Shown here piece after piece: positions 1 to 7,483 of a DNA stretch of 7,911 nucleotides. Numbering within the stretch: the stretch's first letter is position 1; the number at the start of each line of letters is the position of its first letter. The stretch covers positions 1 to 7,911 of the forward strand of contig CAJPPF010000100.1 in assembly GCA_905372445.1 (NCBI GenBank), written 5' to 3'. Below the pieces are notes generated by a model, which worked only from the letters and a program-made list of their open reading frames with translations, made no database searches and was not told where the DNA came from. The translations under genes and the position numbers were made by a program. This stretch comes from an uncultured Prevotella sp. Its GTDB lineage: Bacteria; Bacteroidota; Bacteroidia; Bacteroidales; Bacteroidaceae.

Positions 1-1313
1 GCTTTAAGAGTTGGGAACATCTGTGAATAGCGTGGGTACACCATATTGCTCACCCAGTTACAAACCCAAAAAGCACTTCCGTCAGAAAATGTAATATCAT
101 CGGCTTTTGGATCATTAAAACATGCTGGTGGCATTGTATTGCCACAATATACAGGCACAAAAGGCACCATGTTTGCATCATCATTGCCAAACCATATAAT
201 ACCACCAATCTTACGAGGCATCCATGAACGCAACTGACTTACGAATGTGAATGCACTCTGCTGGGTAGATACAGGACGCTCATTAAAATAACTTTTTCCG
301 TCCACTTTAAATGAAAGTGGTGACGGGCGGTATGGCATATTCCACAGACCCTCGCCAAGTTCATTTTCAAGAGCAAACGGTGTGCCCTCGTAGTGGTCAC
401 GCATACAGTTTCTAACATCACTTACACCAAGTTTCTTATCAGGAATGATCCATAAAGGCATCTCTTCACACTCGTCAAGCGGTTTCTTGCCTGCGACATA
501 ATCAACATATTGGCTCATGTCTTTATAATGGTTGAACAGAGTCCATACTCTGGCATCGCAGTAGCGACGACCACCAAAGTCTGGCTTAGCATACGCATCA
601 CGGAAACTGAAGTCTGCATCCTTGCCGCTAAAGTAACCCATCTTTCTTGCATAAGAAATCACATCTTTCGAGAACATGACATTTTTCTTGTCCTTCTGAT
701 TGAATGTTCGTATTCTACTCTGGTTAGCATGAGCACATATTGCATCATCCGGAATACGCAATGCCACCCATACAACTTTCTTTGAACCGGCGCCCTGCCC
801 CATCATTTCCATAATCCACGCCTCATTAGGATCGCAGATAGTAAAGGTCTCTCCGGCAGAGTAATAACCATAATTCTCTGCGAGTGTCGTCATGACCTTT
901 ATTGCTTCACGTGCAGACTTGGAGCGTTGCAGAGCTACATATATCAATGAACCATAATCCATGATACCTGTTGAGTCGGTCATCTCTTCACGACCGCCAA
1001 AAGTGGTCTCTGCTATGGAAACCTGATATTCGTTGATGTTGCCGAGTACGTTATATGTCTCAGGTGCTTCAGGAATCTCACCGAGATAACGATTAGTATC
1101 CCATTCGTATATCTTACGCATATCACCTTTTGCATGACGAGCAGCAGGATAATGCGCCATACTCATGTATACTCCATAAGAGTCGGCACTATACGAACAC
1201 ATAACTGAGCCATCGACACTGGCATCTTTTCCTACAATTAAGTTTGTACATGCCTGACTACGGTGTGCGAACACTATGAACAGCAGCATGCATGATAGAA
1301 TCATCTTTTTCAT
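1..1313 (-). CDS. Secreted C69-family dipeptidase, partial (C-terminus beyond left edge)
   Basis: The minus-strand frame is open from an ATG at 1313 to base 1, giving 437 residues with no stop, so the C-terminus lies outside the window. Residues 1-21 form a signal peptide (basic start, hydrophobic core MILSCMLLFIVF, end HRSQA), followed by C22 in ACTNLIVGKDAS. In peptidase family C69 the cysteine exposed by processing is the N-terminal nucleophile of an Ntn-type hydrolase. The residues before C22 (RSQA) are a poor lipobox, which favours nucleophile over lipid anchor. Other family-like segments are NINEYQVSIAETTFGG (about 92-107), DPNEAWIMEMMG (about 161-172) and HANQSRI (about 195-201). The inferred role is dipeptide cleavage in the periplasm or outside the cell. 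The start lies inside the end of the upstream lipoprotein gene (56 bp overlap); ATG1 is preferred because M4 and M9 would shorten the signal peptide. No separate promoter was found. The family call is firm, the exact substrate unknown. Confidence 0.9.
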   Translation of the reverse strand, partial: MKKMILSCMLLFIVFAHRSQACTNLIVGKDASVDGSVMCSYSADSYGVYMSMAHYPAARHAKGDMRKIYEWDTNRYLGEIPEAPETYNVLGNINEYQVSIAETTFGGREEMTDSTGIMDYGSLIYVALQRSKSAREAIKVMTTLAENYGYYSAGETFTICDPNEAWIMEMMGQGAGSKKVVWVALRIPDDAICAHANQSRIRTFNQKDKKNVMFSKDVISYARKMGYFSGKDADFSFRDAYAKPDFGGRRYCDARVWTLFNHYKDMSQYVDYVAGKKPLDECEEMPLWIIPDKKLGVSDVRNCMRDHYEGTPFALENELGEGLWNMPYRPSPLSFKVDGKSYFNERPVSTQQSAFTFVSQLRSWMPRKIGGIIWFGNDDANMVPFVPVYCGNTMPPACFNDPKADDITFSDGSAFWVCNWVSNMVYPRYSQMFPTLK

Positions 1314-2136
1314 ACTTGTATTTATTTATTGAGTCTTGTTTTATAGGTCCTGTTGTATGCATCTTGATGAGTGATATGTCCTTGAGGATCATCATCTTCA
1401 CTGTTGATGAGTTCCGGTCATTGGCATTACTACTCTGACGATGTATGAAGTATCCCTTTATTTCTTTAACACCTAAATGGTCATGATCCTCTATTTGAAT
1501 AGTTCGTTCCGTTGGAGAAGTAAGGGAAGAAGTCTGGGTGATGATGCTATCGTTCTGTAAGCGCATAGTCATAATAACATATCCGTTACGCATTCCATCC
1601 TGATAGATAAAGTCGGTTTTAAACTTAAGCATAAATCTGTCACCTGCCCTGAAGGTACTGTCTGCCTTGAAAGAGAAACGCATCATATTGTACGGTGTCT
1701 CAGGCGATAATACTTTTACACGTTCCATGTTCCAGATGTTAGCAGTATCTCCGCTTGCATTATTTGAAGCAATCAACATATCACTGCCGTCTAAGCCCTG
1801 TAGTCGAGCTTCATTCTCAATACGCTTTTCCAGACGTTCGTATATATTATTCATCATATCGGCATGACGCATATAGTATACCATTGATGAGTCAAATTCT
1901 GATTGTCCTATCCCATGTTTTGAAAACACCGCTTCAATATACTTACGCATTGTAGTGGAATCAAGATTTAACGTCCGTGATATACCATCAGCAATATGAT
2001 AATCGTATAGTACATCTGTCATTTTTCCTTCTGAAATTACCAACTTTTTCGACTCTCTATTACATGAACCGAAAGCAAATACTATCATAAAGAACAGTAA
2101 CAGCAATAATGGTGTATATCTTTTATGTACAATCAT
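1258..2136 (-). CDS. DUF4296-type lipoprotein
   Basis: This 292-residue protein begins with a lipoprotein signal: a basic start, a long hydrophobic run (about residues 9-22) and the box FGSC with the lipidated cysteine at C25. That box is relaxed compared with the classical one but acceptable for Bacteroidetes. Residues about 32-115 (ISEGKMTDVLYDYHIADGI through the helical YYMRHADMMNNIYERLEKRI) match what I know of DUF4296, a helical Bacteroidetes domain of unknown function. Residues about 130-270 alternate hydrophobic and polar positions and look beta-rich; I do not recognise a family there. The ATG directly follows the lspA stop (TAAATG), which suggests translational coupling, and the product would itself be an LspA substrate. 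The last 18 codons overlap the start of the downstream C69 dipeptidase gene. No function can be given beyond a membrane-anchored envelope protein. Confidence 0.85.
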   Translation of the reverse strand: MIVHKRYTPLLLLLFFMIVFAFGSCNRESKKLVISEGKMTDVLYDYHIADGISRTLNLDSTTMRKYIEAVFSKHGIGQSEFDSSMVYYMRHADMMNNIYERLEKRIENEARLQGLDGSDMLIASNNASGDTANIWNMERVKVLSPETPYNMMRFSFKADSTFRAGDRFMLKFKTDFIYQDGMRNGYVIMTMRLQNDSIITQTSSLTSPTERTIQIEDHDHLGVKEIKGYFIHRQSSNANDRNSSTVKMMILKDISLIKMHTTGPIKQDSINKYKYEKDDSIMHAAVHSVRTP

Positions 2137-2811
2137 TTAATCGTCTGTATTTTCATTCTTGTCTGTTAAAGAGACATCCTTCTTAGCAAATCGTGTCCTC
2201 TCAAAGAATACCTTAGAGAAGTTCTCCAATTCTTTTCGATAAAACAATACAAGCACTACCATTCCTACAGATATGCTTGAGTCTGCGAAGTTGAATACAG
2301 GAGAAAAGAAAACATTACCGCCAATGAGAGGCATCCACTCCGGCCAATGAAAAAGAGGAAAGTAGAACATATCTACAACCTTACCTTGAAGCAGCGGAGC
2401 ATAACCCTGGCCAAAATGAACAAACTCTGATATATTATATGGAGAAGACACAGTGAATATCTGTCCATAGAATAAACAATCAAATATGTTTCCTGCCGCT
2501 CCTGCTAAAATCATTGACAGACATACCACATAACCTAAATTATGAGGACGACTTATCACCTTATATATATAATACCCAATGACACCACTTGCGAATATTC
2601 TAAACAGGGTAAGTATTGGTTTATCAATGAACGACATGCCGTAAGCCATACCATTATTCTCAATGAAGACTATATAGAACCAGTCAGTGATGTGTATGGA
2701 TTCACCGAGTTGCATGTGTGTCTTCACCCAAATTTTAATGATTTGGTCGACAACTATAAACAAAAGGATGAGGAGGCATACTCCCCACCCTGTGTATTTA
2801 TACTTTTTCAA
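2137..2811 (-). CDS. lspA: Lipoprotein signal peptidase (signal peptidase II)
   Basis: LspA is the inner-membrane aspartic protease that removes the signal peptide from diacylglyceryl-modified prolipoproteins. The 224-residue protein shows the family's blocks in order: a first membrane segment ending in VVDQ (D22), ENNGMAYG (51-58), GAAGNIFD (104-111), VVDMF (145-149) and FNFADSSISVG (173-183). By comparison with the Pseudomonas enzyme, the catalytic pair is D147 and D177, with N108 and N174 lining the site. C112 stands where the proteobacterial enzyme has an arginine. About 35 residues separate the GNIFD and VVD blocks, far more than in E. coli, as is usual in Bacteroidetes. Four membrane segments are likely. 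The start codon is TTG: a TGA lies two codons upstream in frame, and the next ATG (M33) would lose the first membrane segment. The gene overlaps the end of ileS by 14 bp, and the next gene encodes a lipoprotein. Confidence 0.95.
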   Translation of the reverse strand: MKKYKYTGWGVCLLILLFIVVDQIIKIWVKTHMQLGESIHITDWFYIVFIENNGMAYGMSFIDKPILTLFRIFASGVIGYYIYKVISRPHNLGYVVCLSMILAGAAGNIFDCLFYGQIFTVSSPYNISEFVHFGQGYAPLLQGKVVDMFYFPLFHWPEWMPLIGGNVFFSPVFNFADSSISVGMVVLVLFYRKELENFSKVFFERTRFAKKDVSLTDKNENTDD

Positions 2812-5800
2812 TTTTCACTATCATTTTGAATGTTTCCAAATCAATCTCTGTTCCACCGTCAGCATTACCAGTGGTGATGTTGTTTGCAAGAACCTGTGAA
2901 GCAATATGCTCACCGAATTTATCCAGTGCAGATTTGGTCTCATCACACTCTGAGAGAACAACGTTGATGCGGTCGGTAATTTCAAGACCACTTGACTTAC
3001 GCAGTGTCTGAATCTGTTTCACGATACGACGTGCATTACCCTCAATCATCAGTGCAGGAGTAATAGTAATATCGAGTGCAACAGTTATCGCGCCTTCGTT
3101 CGTTACTGTCCAGCCAGGAATATCTTCAGAAATGATTTCCACGTCATCAAGTTCAATAACTACCTGCAGCTCATTAGCCTTAAGTGTAATCTGCTTCTTG
3201 TCCTCAAGTTCGGCTATTTGTTCCTGTGTCATTGCCATAACAGCATTATTCACATCTTTCATCATCTTACCGAACTTCTTACCCATTGTGCGGAAGTTGC
3301 ACTTAACTTTCTTCACAAGGATGCCGGCTCCACTATCTATGAAAGAAAGTTCCTTCACGTTAGTCTCTGTCAGGATAACGTTTGCCATACGTTCTATACG
3401 TGCACGCAACATGCTGTCAGTGGCAGGAATAGATATTGTCTGAAGAGCTTGGATTACAGGAATCTTCACTTTCTTACGAAGTGACAGAACCATTGACGTC
3501 ACCTGCATTGCGAGTTCCATGCTTTGTTCAAGCTCAAGGTCTATTTTCTGTTCGTCAACCTCTGGGAAGAATGCAAGATGCACACTCTCGGAAAGGTCTT
3601 TACCTGTAACAGAATTGAGATCGCGGAACAGCCGATCAGAATAGAACGGAGCAATCGGTGCAATAAGTCGTGCTATAGTCTCAATACATGTGTACAATGT
3701 CTGATAAGCAGAGAGTTTGTCTTGTGTCATTCCTCCACCCCAGAATCGTTTCTTATTCAGACGGATGTACCAGTTAGACAGTTTGTCAATGACAAAGTTC
3801 TGTATCAGGCGTCCTGCCGGTGTCGGGTCGAAATCAGCAAAAGAAGCATCCACCTGCTTTACGAGAGTGTTGAGTTCAGACAACAGCCAGCGGTCGAAGT
3901 CAGGACGTTCTTTGAATGGTACATCATCTTCTTCATACGTAAATCCGTCGACATTTGCATAAAGGGTAAAGAATGAGTAAGCCTGATATAGCTTGATGAA
4001 GAACGAGCTTGTCACTTCTTTAACACCGTCAGGATCGAAGCTAAGGTTATCCCAAGGACTGGAGTTTGTAAGCATATACCAACGAACAGCATCCGTACCA
4101 TACTGATCTATACAATCAAAGGGGTTAATGACATTTCCAAGTCTTTTTGACATCTTTACTCCATTCTTGTCAAGTACGAGACCATTAGAAATAACCGCCT
4201 TGTATGCCACAGAGTCAAAAACCATTGTCGCAATGGCATGCAATGTGAAGAACCATCCACGTGTCTGGTCTACACCCTCGGCAATGAAGTCGGCAGGATA
4301 ACATACACGGTTGTCGACGAGGTCTTTGTTTTCAAAAGGATAATGGAGCTGTGCATAAGGCATAGCACCTGAATCGAACCAGACATCAATGAGGTCAGTC
4401 TCGCGTGTCAGCACGTTACCTGTCTCGGAAACGAGCTTAATATAGTCAACATACGGACGGTGAATATCAATACATTCGTAGTTTTCCTTGCTCATGTCAC
4501 CTGGGACGAAGCCTTTTTCCTTCAGAGGATTTGAGTCCATGACGCCGGCAGCAACCGATTTCTCGATTTCATTGTACAACTCTTCAATACTGCCGATACA
4601 TATTTCTTCTTTGGTGTCGCGGTTGCGCCAAATAGGAAGAGGTGTGCCCCAATAACGTGAACGAGAGAGATTCCAGTCATTCAAGTTCTCCAACCATTTG
4701 CCGAAACGACCTGTACCTGTTGATTCCGGCTTCCAGTTGATAGTCTTATTCAACTCAAACATACGATCTTTCTTCGCTGTCGAGCGGATGAACCAAGAGT
4801 CTAACGGATAGTAAAGCACAGGTTTGTCTGTACGCCAACAATGTGGGTAGTTATGTACGTGCTTCTCTATCTTGAATGCAGAGCCTTCCTCTTTCATGGC
4901 AAGACATATTTCGACATTCAGGTCCATATCCTTGTTGGCAGCCTTCTCGTCGTACTTACCATTATCATTATACTTTGGATCATAGGCATTCTTAACATAT
5001 TTCCCTGCGTAAGTCCAGTATGACTCGTTGACGCATTCCTCAATAAACTCAGGCGACATATCTTCCTTCACGAAGTACTTACCCTGAAAATCGACCATCG
5101 GACGTGTGTCGCCTGCCTTGTCAACAACAAACAGACTTGGTATGCCTGCATCTTTTGCCACCTTGGCATCGTCGGCACCAAAAGTAGGAGCTATATGAAC
5201 GATACCTGTACCATCTTCGGTAGTAACATAATCGCCCGGTATGACACGGAATGCCTCTGATGATTTCTCTACAATCTTATCATCATCTATAGCGCAAGGC
5301 TTTATCCAAGGCATCAGTTGCCGGTAGTGCAGACCAACGAGGTCGGAACCCTTGCCACGCCAAATGATGTCAAGTTCTTTACCTTCCTCTGCTTGGAAGT
5401 AAGCCGACAGACGGCTCTCGGCAAGGATATATACAGCATTCTCGCCAGAATAAGGGTTACTGCCCTTCAATGCCACATAGTCAATCTTCGGACCAACACA
5501 GAGTGCAGTATTTGAAGGAAGAGTCCACGGAGTTGTTGTCCAAGCAAGTAGATAAACAGGCAATGCTGAATCAACATCACCCAGAGCAATATTGCTGTCG
5601 GTCAACTTAAACTGCGCTGTCACTGTTGTGTCTTTCACATCACGATAGCAACCAGGCTGGTTCAACTCGTGTGAAGACAGTCCCGTTCCCGCTGCAGGAG
5701 AATAAGGCTGAATGGTGTATCCCTTATAAAGAAGTCCCTTTTCATATAGTTGCTTAAGAAGCCACCATAGTGTTTCGATATATTTAATGTCGTAAGTTAT

Positions 5801-6259
5801 ATATGGATGCTCGAGGTCGACCCAATAACCCATTTTCTTTGAAAGGTCTGTCCACTCGTTTGTGTACATCATTACGTTCTTGCGACATGCCTCATTATAT
5901 TCATCTACAGAAACTTTCTTGCCAATATCTTCCTTTGTTATACCCAAAGACTTCTCAACAGACAGCTCTACCGGGAGTCCGTGTGTATCCCAACCACCAA
6001 TACGTGTCTTCGGACTTACCTGAAATCCCTTCATTGTCTTATAGCGCTGGAAAGTATCTTTCACGGCACGTCCCATTACATGGTGAATGCCCGGGTGACC
6101 GTTGGCAGACGGAGGACCCTCAAAAAAAACGAACTGAGGGCAGCCTTCACGCTCGGTGGTACTTTTATGGAAAAGATCACTCTTTTCCCATTCTGCTAAA
6201 ATTTCTTTGTTTTCTTTAGTCAAATCGAGTCCCTTATACTCGACGAATTTCTTGTTCAT
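2798..6259 (-). CDS. ileS: Isoleucyl-tRNA synthetase, type 2 (eukaryote-like), with swapped HIGH motif
   Basis: This enzyme charges tRNA-Ile with isoleucine and clears mischarged valine. The 1153-residue protein has the class I order: catalytic start with PPSANGHPGIHH (49-60) and GGWDTHGLPVE (88-98); CP1 editing domain (about 180-470) with WTTTPWTLPSNTA (240-252) and GIVHIAPTFGADD (352-364); LSRSRYWGTPLP (531-542); DVWFDSG (625-631); EGVDQTRGWF (661-670); KMSKR (702-706); a helical anticodon-binding domain (about 740-900); and a tail resembling DUF5915 (for example CNFRTMGKKFGK). KMSKR rather than KMSKS and the lack of a C-terminal cysteine zinc site place it in the type 2 group. The HIGH motif reads G57-I58-H59-H60, so the first and third positions of HxGH are exchanged. 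The ATG at 6259 gives the usual family N-terminus. The gene leads the cluster and has its own upstream promoter. Confidence 0.98.
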   Translation of the reverse strand: MNKKFVEYKGLDLTKENKEILAEWEKSDLFHKSTTEREGCPQFVFFEGPPSANGHPGIHHVMGRAVKDTFQRYKTMKGFQVSPKTRIGGWDTHGLPVELSVEKSLGITKEDIGKKVSVDEYNEACRKNVMMYTNEWTDLSKKMGYWVDLEHPYITYDIKYIETLWWLLKQLYEKGLLYKGYTIQPYSPAAGTGLSSHELNQPGCYRDVKDTTVTAQFKLTDSNIALGDVDSALPVYLLAWTTTPWTLPSNTALCVGPKIDYVALKGSNPYSGENAVYILAESRLSAYFQAEEGKELDIIWRGKGSDLVGLHYRQLMPWIKPCAIDDDKIVEKSSEAFRVIPGDYVTTEDGTGIVHIAPTFGADDAKVAKDAGIPSLFVVDKAGDTRPMVDFQGKYFVKEDMSPEFIEECVNESYWTYAGKYVKNAYDPKYNDNGKYDEKAANKDMDLNVEICLAMKEEGSAFKIEKHVHNYPHCWRTDKPVLYYPLDSWFIRSTAKKDRMFELNKTINWKPESTGTGRFGKWLENLNDWNLSRSRYWGTPLPIWRNRDTKEEICIGSIEELYNEIEKSVAAGVMDSNPLKEKGFVPGDMSKENYECIDIHRPYVDYIKLVSETGNVLTRETDLIDVWFDSGAMPYAQLHYPFENKDLVDNRVCYPADFIAEGVDQTRGWFFTLHAIATMVFDSVAYKAVISNGLVLDKNGVKMSKRLGNVINPFDCIDQYGTDAVRWYMLTNSSPWDNLSFDPDGVKEVTSSFFIKLYQAYSFFTLYANVDGFTYEEDDVPFKERPDFDRWLLSELNTLVKQVDASFADFDPTPAGRLIQNFVIDKLSNWYIRLNKKRFWGGGMTQDKLSAYQTLYTCIETIARLIAPIAPFYSDRLFRDLNSVTGKDLSESVHLAFFPEVDEQKIDLELEQSMELAMQVTSMVLSLRKKVKIPVIQALQTISIPATDSMLRARIERMANVILTETNVKELSFIDSGAGILVKKVKCNFRTMGKKFGKMMKDVNNAVMAMTQEQIAELEDKKQITLKANELQVVIELDDVEIISEDIPGWTVTNEGAITVALDITITPALMIEGNARRIVKQIQTLRKSSGLEITDRINVVLSECDETKSALDKFGEHIASQVLANNITTGNADGGTEIDLETFKMIVKIEKV

Positions 6260-6297
6260 AAATTCTTATCTTTTCTTTTTATCTTTATTTTCGCCAT
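6256..6297 (-). CDS. Possible 13-residue leader peptide upstream of ileS
   Basis: A short frame on the minus strand reads MAKIKIKRKDKNL and stops with a TGA that overlaps the ileS ATG in the form ATGA. It lies downstream of the predicted ileS promoter, so it would be in the transcript. Two of its 13 codons are isoleucine (both ATA), the amino acid that the downstream enzyme uses. This could allow translational coupling or sensing of charged tRNA-Ile. Against this, the leader is simply A-rich, as is common before Bacteroidetes genes, and lysine and isoleucine codons then arise by chance. No attenuator hairpin was found next to it. There is no direct evidence of translation. Confidence 0.25.
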   Translation of the reverse strand: MAKIKIKRKDKNL

Positions 6298-6347
6298 TTA
6301 CTTATGTGCACGCGTAATGTATAATGTACACACACAAATACAGTCGG

Positions 6348-6378
6348 CAAAATTACGAAAAAAAAACGATAACGCAAA
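6348..6378 (-). promoter_or_regulatory. Predicted ileS promoter (Bacteroidetes type)
   Basis: Read on the minus strand, TTTG (6375-6378) is followed after 19 bases by TAATTTTG (6348-6355), which matches the Bacteroidetes -33 and -7 elements TTTG and TAnnTTTG. Transcription would start near 6341, leaving a leader of about 80 bases before ileS. The leader can form a 7-bp stem (6305-6311 with 6326-6332, one G-U pair) and ends in a very A-rich stretch before the ATG. Confidence 0.65.
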
Positions 6379-6396
6379 ATTATGCTCTGCAATTCA

Positions 6397-6428
6397 TTTG
6401 GACTTTCCGATTATTTAGATTAAATTTG
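6397..6428 (+). promoter_or_regulatory. Predicted promoter for the small membrane protein genes
   Basis: TTTG (6397-6400) and TAAATTTG (6421-6428) are separated by 20 bases, a close match to the Bacteroidetes promoter consensus. Transcription would start around 6434, about 25 bases before the ATG at 6459. It faces away from the ileS promoter, and the two -33 elements are only about 20 bases apart. Confidence 0.65.
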
Positions 6429-6458
6429 CAAGCATGAATCAATCAACGAAATATAGTT

Positions 6459-6899
6459 ATGTACAAGATCGCCAGAATCATCGTAAACGCATTATGTCTT
6501 TTGATTTTCATTGCAATGATCTTCTTTGTAGGTTACATAATCTATGACGGCATTGCCAACGACTCAATGGGTATAAAACAGATTGTAGTGTGGGTTTTAC
6601 TATTATTATTCATGATATTCATTGTCGGTTTTGGGGCATATAATCAATTTTACGAACCTAAAGATACTGATGGCGAGGATGTCATTACGGACATATTTGT
6701 CACTGCCAGCACTAAAGGTCTGTTGATTAGATTTGCCTTCTTTGCAGTTTTATTCGGTGGTTCGCAATTACTTTTTGACTGGACAGATGACAGTATAGGC
6801 AATTTGTGGAAATACTTGATTGAAGGCATCTTGTTTTCATCACTAATGATGATTATCTTATATCTTGAACATATTTTCTCTAACAAAAAGAAAAAATAA
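6459..6899 (+). CDS. Small membrane protein of unknown function
   Basis: I do not recognise a family for this 146-residue protein. It appears to have four membrane segments at about residues 6-28, 40-62, 87-107 and 116-138. Between the second and third lies an acidic stretch (EPKDTDGEDVITD, about 66-78), and the protein ends in a lysine tail (NKKKK). There is no signal peptidase site, and no catalytic or metal-binding motif is visible. The gene sits 31 bases downstream of a well-formed promoter and 32 bases upstream of a second small membrane protein gene, so the two are probably transcribed together. The ATG at 6459 is chosen because it opens directly into the first membrane segment and is well placed after the promoter. 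Codon use and hydrophobic pattern make it a believable gene, but the function is open. Confidence 0.75.
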   Translation: MYKIARIIVNALCLLIFIAMIFFVGYIIYDGIANDSMGIKQIVVWVLLLLFMIFIVGFGAYNQFYEPKDTDGEDVITDIFVTASTKGLLIRFAFFAVLFGGSQLLFDWTDDSIGNLWKYLIEGILFSSLMMIILYLEHIFSNKKKK

Positions 6900-6931
6900 A
6901 AATCATTCAATTCATTAGAAAACATAAGAAC

Positions 6932-7210
6932 ATGAAATATTTAAATGGAGATTTACTTTCATTCTATAGTCTTTTTGCCGTACTTGGATTAACAAATCAT
7001 GAATCATTCGGTAGCAAGATATGGTATTTGTGCTTGGTTATAACAATAGTTTGTCTGATTCTTGCCATTCCCTATTACTTGTTTCGTAATTGGAAAACAG
7101 AGAATCGCTGGCGCAGAACATCATTAATCGTTTGGTGGATGCTCGATGTAGCTTGCCTCGTGGTCAACTTCACAATAGGATTTCACTTTAATTTCTTTCA
7201 AACACAGTAA
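6932..7210 (+). CDS. Small membrane protein of unknown function
   Basis: This 92-residue protein has two clear membrane segments (about residues 30-51 and 64-86) and a possible weaker one at about 7-21. The loop between the clear segments is basic and aromatic (RNWKTENRWRR, about 52-62), which by the positive-inside rule would face the cytoplasm. No known family or motif is recognised. It follows the preceding membrane protein gene by 32 bases with no promoter element in the gap, so co-transcription is likely and the two products may work together. No strong terminator follows the stop codon. Confidence 0.65.
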   Translation: MKYLNGDLLSFYSLFAVLGLTNHESFGSKIWYLCLVITIVCLILAIPYYLFRNWKTENRWRRTSLIVWWMLDVACLVVNFTIGFHFNFFQTQ

Positions 7211-7483
7211 AAGAGTGGTATCTTACCTGTATTATTCCCTTGACGTAGACCGCTACATTCACGATAACAAGACTATATGGTCAGCTCCACAATCAACAGA
7301 AATCAGTTAGGAATCTATTGACCGATTTGTGATTATTTCAGCATAGCAGCCGTCAAACAAGGATATGAAATAGTAAAAACGTAAAGTAAAAATAATTCGC
7401 ACTGGTAATCTAAGCGTATTTTTCAAATAATAAAAAAATCAATTCTTGTAACAGTCTGAGATACAGCATGTTTCAAGAAACGT
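7211..7483 (+). other. Intergenic stretch without a recognisable gene
   Basis: I see no convincing gene, RNA or terminator here. One frame is open without an ATG from just before the stop of the preceding gene to a TAG at about 7308 (reading LYYSLDVDRYIHDNKT in the middle), then breaks up with stops in all frames. It may be chance or a decayed coding remnant. The only small hairpins are weak, such as GGTA-TCT-TACC just after the preceding stop codon. The right end becomes AT-rich with an A-run before the repeats begin. Confidence 0.4.

Noticed and set aside
3132..3976. Several plus-strand open frames of 80 to 150 codons opposite ileS
   Set aside because: They are antisense to a complete, motif-rich ileS and show no independent coding features.
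6260..6341. T-box riboswitch before ileS
   Set aside because: The leader is only about 80 bases, A-rich, and shows none of the conserved T-box stems or the T-box sequence.
6434..6547. 37-codon plus-strand frame starting at the ATG at 6434
   Set aside because: It starts at the predicted transcription start, overlaps the membrane protein gene in another frame and has no membrane or family character.
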